This document shows positions 6,004 to 7,922 of a stretch of DNA of 7,922 bases, piece after piece (positions within the stretch are counted from its first letter, which is position 1; every line of letters begins with the position of its first letter). The DNA is from CAG-217 sp963642245. Its GTDB lineage: Bacteria > Bacillota > Clostridia > Oscillospirales > Acutalibacteraceae. A program made the position numbers and the translations under genes. The notes under the pieces are model-generated. The model searched no databases. It was given only the letters and a program-made list of their open reading frames with translations, and was not told the origin of the DNA. Location of the stretch: the NCBI GenBank assembly GCA_963642245.1, contig CAVIFY010000062.1:1-7922 (forward strand), written 5' to 3'.

Positions 6004-7164
6004 TTATTCACTTTCCATCAAAAGTTCAATGGACTGAATTTTACCGTGGAACTGCTCCAGGCGGTTATAGTTGCCGTTGACCCCTGCGGGGATCTTGGTG
6101 CGGTCCACATAGAACTCCACCACATCCTTGTTTTTCTTGGCATACTGGTGCTTTTTGTCCGTATGGCGGTTGGATTTGGTATCGCACAGAATGATCTTAA
6201 AGGTCTTGCCGGTGTCCAGGGTGACCTTATACTTGGTGCCCTTGGTGGTGCCGTAAAAGGTGCCCAGAGCGGCGCAATAATACTCCCCTACCATACGAAT
6301 ACCGGTGGTCTCGTCGGTGGTGGTCTTATAGGTCACGCCCCGGTATGTGCCGGAATTCAGCACCGCGTAGGCGGGCGAAGTCTTATCCGTTACCGCGTCA
6401 TAATAGGCATAAGTTTTGCAAGCGCCGGAGACTTTCGGCAACTTCAAAGTCTTAGCGGTTTTCACCGTCACCGGGTCGGAAAATCGGCTTTTTGTCTTGG
6501 CTTCACTGTTCCCGACCACGCCGCGGATCTTGTAAGAATACACGGTCTTGGGCGACACATCCGTATCGGTAAAACTGCGCTTTTTGCCGCTGATCTTGGC
6601 GATTTTTTCGTACTTGCCGTCCTTCTCCGCACGGTACAGCTCATAGTAGGCCGGAGAATGCTTAGTGCTCCATTTCAGAGTCACCTCGGTAGCGCCCAGG
6701 ACAGACAGCTCCATCTTGCTGGCAGAGGGGCGGGTGTAAAAATCCGTCTCGCCCACGGTGCTCTCCTGGAGACCGTCGCTGCCGGGCACGGTGACCTTGA
6801 ATTTATAGAACATAGCCGGGGTCAGGTCCGTCAATTCCACCGTATTTACCCGCACCTGGGTGCGCAGGCTCCAGCTTTTCAGAATATAATCATACTGGTA
6901 CACATTGTAGATGGCAAAGGGACTGCCGCTGTTCCAGGACAGGGTGGCGTGCTTGCCGGTCAGGTCCGTGACCTTGATTTTAGCGTGCACCGCGTCCGTC
7001 TGCTGCTCGGTATTCATAATATTCACCGGCAGGGCCGGACCGGGCGCGATCTGGGTCTGCGCCGTAGGTGCGGCGGTGGGCAAAGCCAATGCCGGCACGG
7101 TGCTGCCCAGGATCAGGCAGGCGCTGATGGCCGCTGCGGCCAGTTGCTTTTTCTGAATAGAAAT
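6004..7164 (-). CDS. Secreted fibronectin type III-domain protein with apparent ATT start
   Basis: Predicted exported protein of 386 residues if translation starts at ATT 7164. That codon lies 7 nt after AAAGGGGG (7172-7179) and gives a textbook signal peptide: Q-K-K-Q at 4-7, hydrophobic core 8-22, cleavage after A-L-A at 25-27. No ATG, GTG or TTG occurs in frame between the promoter and GTG 7098, and that GTG would start inside the signal peptide with no ribosome binding site. A low-complexity Ala/Pro/Thr linker is followed by two FN3-like domains (about 60-144 and 146-236), the second with the typical K-W-S, Y-E-L-Y-R and Y-S-Y-K-I-R pattern. The C-terminal part (about 260-386) is beta-rich with two cysteines (297, 327) and an R-H-T-D-K-K-H motif (333-339). 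I do not recognise it as a named family. FN3 domains suggest extracellular binding or scaffolding. It has its own promoter and terminator. Function unknown. Confidence 0.85.
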   Translation of the reverse strand: MSIQKKQLAAAAISACLILGSTVPALALPTAAPTAQTQIAPGPALPVNIMNTEQQTDAVHAKIKVTDLTGKHATLSWNSGSPFAIYNVYQYDYILKSWSLRTQVRVNTVELTDLTPAMFYKFKVTVPGSDGLQESTVGETDFYTRPSASKMELSVLGATEVTLKWSTKHSPAYYELYRAEKDGKYEKIAKISGKKRSFTDTDVSPKTVYSYKIRGVVGNSEAKTKSRFSDPVTVKTAKTLKLPKVSGACKTYAYYDAVTDKTSPAYAVLNSGTYRGVTYKTTTDETTGIRMVGEYYCAALGTFYGTTKGTKYKVTLDTGKTFKIILCDTKSNRHTDKKHQYAKKNKDVVEFYVDRTKIPAGVNGNYNRLEQFHGKIQSIELLMESE

Positions 7165-7171
7165 AAAAGTT

Positions 7172-7179
7172 CCCCCTTT
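7172..7179 (-). promoter_or_regulatory. Ribosome binding site implying an ATT start
   Basis: AAAGGGGG on the minus strand, with spacer AACTTTT (7 nt) before ATT 7164. Expected transcription starts near 7196, so this is the only purine-rich site in the short leader. Its spacing points at ATT 7164 and at no standard start codon. Confidence 0.7.
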
Positions 7180-7202
7180 GAGTGGATGCTCAAACGGTAA
7201 AT

Positions 7203-7231
7203 ATTATACGCCATTTGAAGAAAAAATGCAA
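7203..7231 (-). promoter_or_regulatory. Sigma-A promoter of the FN3-domain gene
   Basis: On the minus strand, TTGCAT (7226-7231) and TATAAT (7203-7208) are separated by 17 bp. The -10 box is perfect and the -35 box matches at four of six positions. The predicted start near 7196 gives a leader of about 32 nt. This confirms the gene is a separate transcription unit from the YhhN-family gene upstream. Confidence 0.8.
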
Positions 7232-7264
7232 GTTTGGCAAAATCGGAGTACGCTTTGATTACAA

Positions 7265-7335
7265 AATCCCTCAGTCAGCTACGCTGACAGCTCCCTTTAC
7301 AAGGGAGCCGATATTCAAAAAACGGTGGAGGGATT
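7265..7335. repeat. MITE-like palindromic element, short form (71 bp)
   Basis: Terminal inverted repeats AATCCCTC (7265-7272) and GAGGGATT (7328-7335) enclose two hairpins, GTCAGC-TAC-GCTGAC (7274-7288) and GCTCCCTT-TAC-AAGGGAGC (7290-7308). The left 12 bases are identical to those at 5615-5626, and 7288-7309 matches 5639-5660 with one difference. It lacks the two right-hand hairpins of the long form. It sits between the YhhN-family terminator, whose U-tract it overlaps by 5 bp, and the FN3 promoter. It has no coding capacity. Confidence 0.75.
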
Positions 7336-7373
7336 AAAAACAAAACGGCTCCCCTTGCGCACAAGAGGAGCCG
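7331..7373 (-). terminator. Intrinsic terminator of the YhhN-family gene
   Basis: The 12-bp stem pairs 7346-7357 with 7362-7373 around a 4-nt loop. The one non-Watson-Crick position is C/A on the plus strand but U·G in the minus-strand RNA, so the stem is continuous only in the direction of transcription. It is followed on the minus strand by TTTTGTTTTTAA. It starts 15 nt after the stop codon at 7389-7391. Confidence 0.92.
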
Positions 7374-7388
7374 AAAATGACTGACGAT

Positions 7389-7922
7389 TTATTTACCAAA
7401 GAAGAACACGGACGAGGCGATCAGGTACTGACCGGCGTAATAGGTAAAATGGTTCAGGAACAGCCAAATGCTGCCGTCGAACCCACGGCCGAAATATGTA
7501 TTGCTGAGGATCGCGTCCGAAATGGTAAACAGCGTGGCGCCAATAGCCATCAGCACCATAGACTTCTGCCCGGTGGTAAAGGCGGCAAAAATGGCGGTGG
7601 CGTTGGTCATGACCAGGAAACACACATAGAAAAACACAATGCGGCGATATTTGCCGAAATGCACCCGCATAATATTGGCGGTGGCGATCTGCGCCGCGCC
7701 GATGGCAATGGCAATACCGGCGCTGATGAGCACCTTCCACCACACCAGCTTGGTAAAGTAGATCATGGCCGCGGTATAGAAAACATGGCCGATCAGGAAG
7801 AAGATAAAGCCGCCTTTTAAGTAGTTGTTGGCGTCCTTTTTATAAACCCCTTTCAGATCCAGCAGAATATCGCCCACCAGTCCCAGGGCGCCGCCCATAA
7901 TGATCAGCGAGCCGTACTGGGC
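7389..7922 (-). CDS. YhhN/TMEM86-family membrane protein (lysoplasmalogenase family), 5' partial
   Basis: Integral membrane protein of the YhhN family. Characterised animal and some bacterial members hydrolyse the vinyl ether bond of lysoplasmalogens; activity here is inferred from family only. The window holds the last 177 residues. The frame stays open to the right edge (A-Q-Y-G-S-L-I-I before the ATG at 7898), so that ATG is internal and about 30-45 N-terminal residues are missing compared with the roughly 210-residue E. coli protein. Visible family features, numbered from the first codon in the window, are L-V-G-D at 15-18, a G-x-x-F-F-L-I-G-H-x-x-Y segment at 38-49, G-A-T-L-F-T-I-S-D at 128-136 and Y-Y-A-G-Q-Y-L-I at 161-168. 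Several hydrophobic helices alternate with short basic loops (for example K-Y-R-R at 91-94). The gene has its own terminator; promoter and neighbours lie outside. Plasmalogens are known from anaerobic Clostridia, which fits the setting. Confidence 0.88.
   Translation of the reverse strand, partial: AQYGSLIIMGGALGLVGDILLDLKGVYKKDANNYLKGGFIFFLIGHVFYTAAMIYFTKLVWWKVLISAGIAIAIGAAQIATANIMRVHFGKYRRIVFFYVCFLVMTNATAIFAAFTTGQKSMVLMAIGATLFTISDAILSNTYFGRGFDGSIWLFLNHFTYYAGQYLIASSVFFFGK

Noticed and set aside
6004..7098. FN3-domain gene starting at GTG 7098
   Set aside because: This start lies four codons before the predicted signal peptidase site, removes the basic and hydrophobic parts of the signal peptide, and has no ribosome binding site. 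The frame is open upstream and encodes the missing signal sequence.
5977..7200. 407-codon frame on the plus strand opposite the FN3-domain gene
   Set aside because: It is a mirror of the FN3 gene's codon bias, begins in the terminator stem and ends in the promoter region. The minus strand has promoter, ribosome binding site, signal peptide, domains and terminator.
7377..7820. 147-codon frame on the plus strand opposite the YhhN-family gene
   Set aside because: Its start lies next to the stem of that gene's terminator, and the minus-strand product has clear family motifs and membrane helices.

Overview
The window looks like chromosomal DNA of an uncultured gut Clostridia member (Oscillospiraceae/Ruminococcaceae-like). 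The basis is a large secreted sialidase with Gram-positive-style helical and Ig-like accessory domains, strong AGGAGG-type ribosome binding sites, near-consensus sigma-A promoters, and intergenic palindromic repeats of a kind I associate with these bacteria. This assignment is inference; no taxonomic marker is present. All four recognised genes lie on the minus strand and read from right to left.

Layout in transcription order. (1) 7922-7389 holds the 3' part of a membrane protein of the YhhN/TMEM86 (lysoplasmalogenase) family, running off the right edge and closed by a strong intrinsic terminator (7331-7373). (2) 7335-7265 is a 71-bp MITE-like palindromic repeat abutting that terminator. (3) 7231-7203 is a TTGCAT-17-TATAAT promoter. 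It drives a secreted protein with two fibronectin type III-like domains and an unfamiliar C-terminal domain. The only start codon that fits its ribosome binding site and gives a complete signal peptide is ATT at 7164. The gene ends at 6004 and has a terminator at 5995-5966. (4) 5940-5585 is a non-coding cluster of palindromes: three copies of one short hairpin family with compensated base changes, a 117-bp relative of the repeat at 7265, and several other perfect hairpins. (5) 5475-5447 is a perfect TTGACA-17-TATAAT promoter. It is followed by a leader of about 95 nt with a GC-rich hairpin. (6) 5347-191 is a 1718-residue secreted GH33 sialidase with a long accessory region. (7) 173-63 is a 36-codon acidic peptide gene with a TTG start and a strong ribosome binding site, 17 nt behind the sialidase. 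Two hairpins follow near the left edge.

How the parts work together: the sialidase probably removes terminal sialic acid from host mucin glycans outside the cell, with its accessory domains serving binding or spacing. The FN3 protein is a second exported protein with its own promoter. The small peptide is almost certainly co-transcribed with the sialidase; its role is unknown. No sialic acid transport or catabolism genes are visible here.

The points most worth checking are the hidden peptide gene, the apparent AUU start codon, and the covarying intergenic hairpin family.
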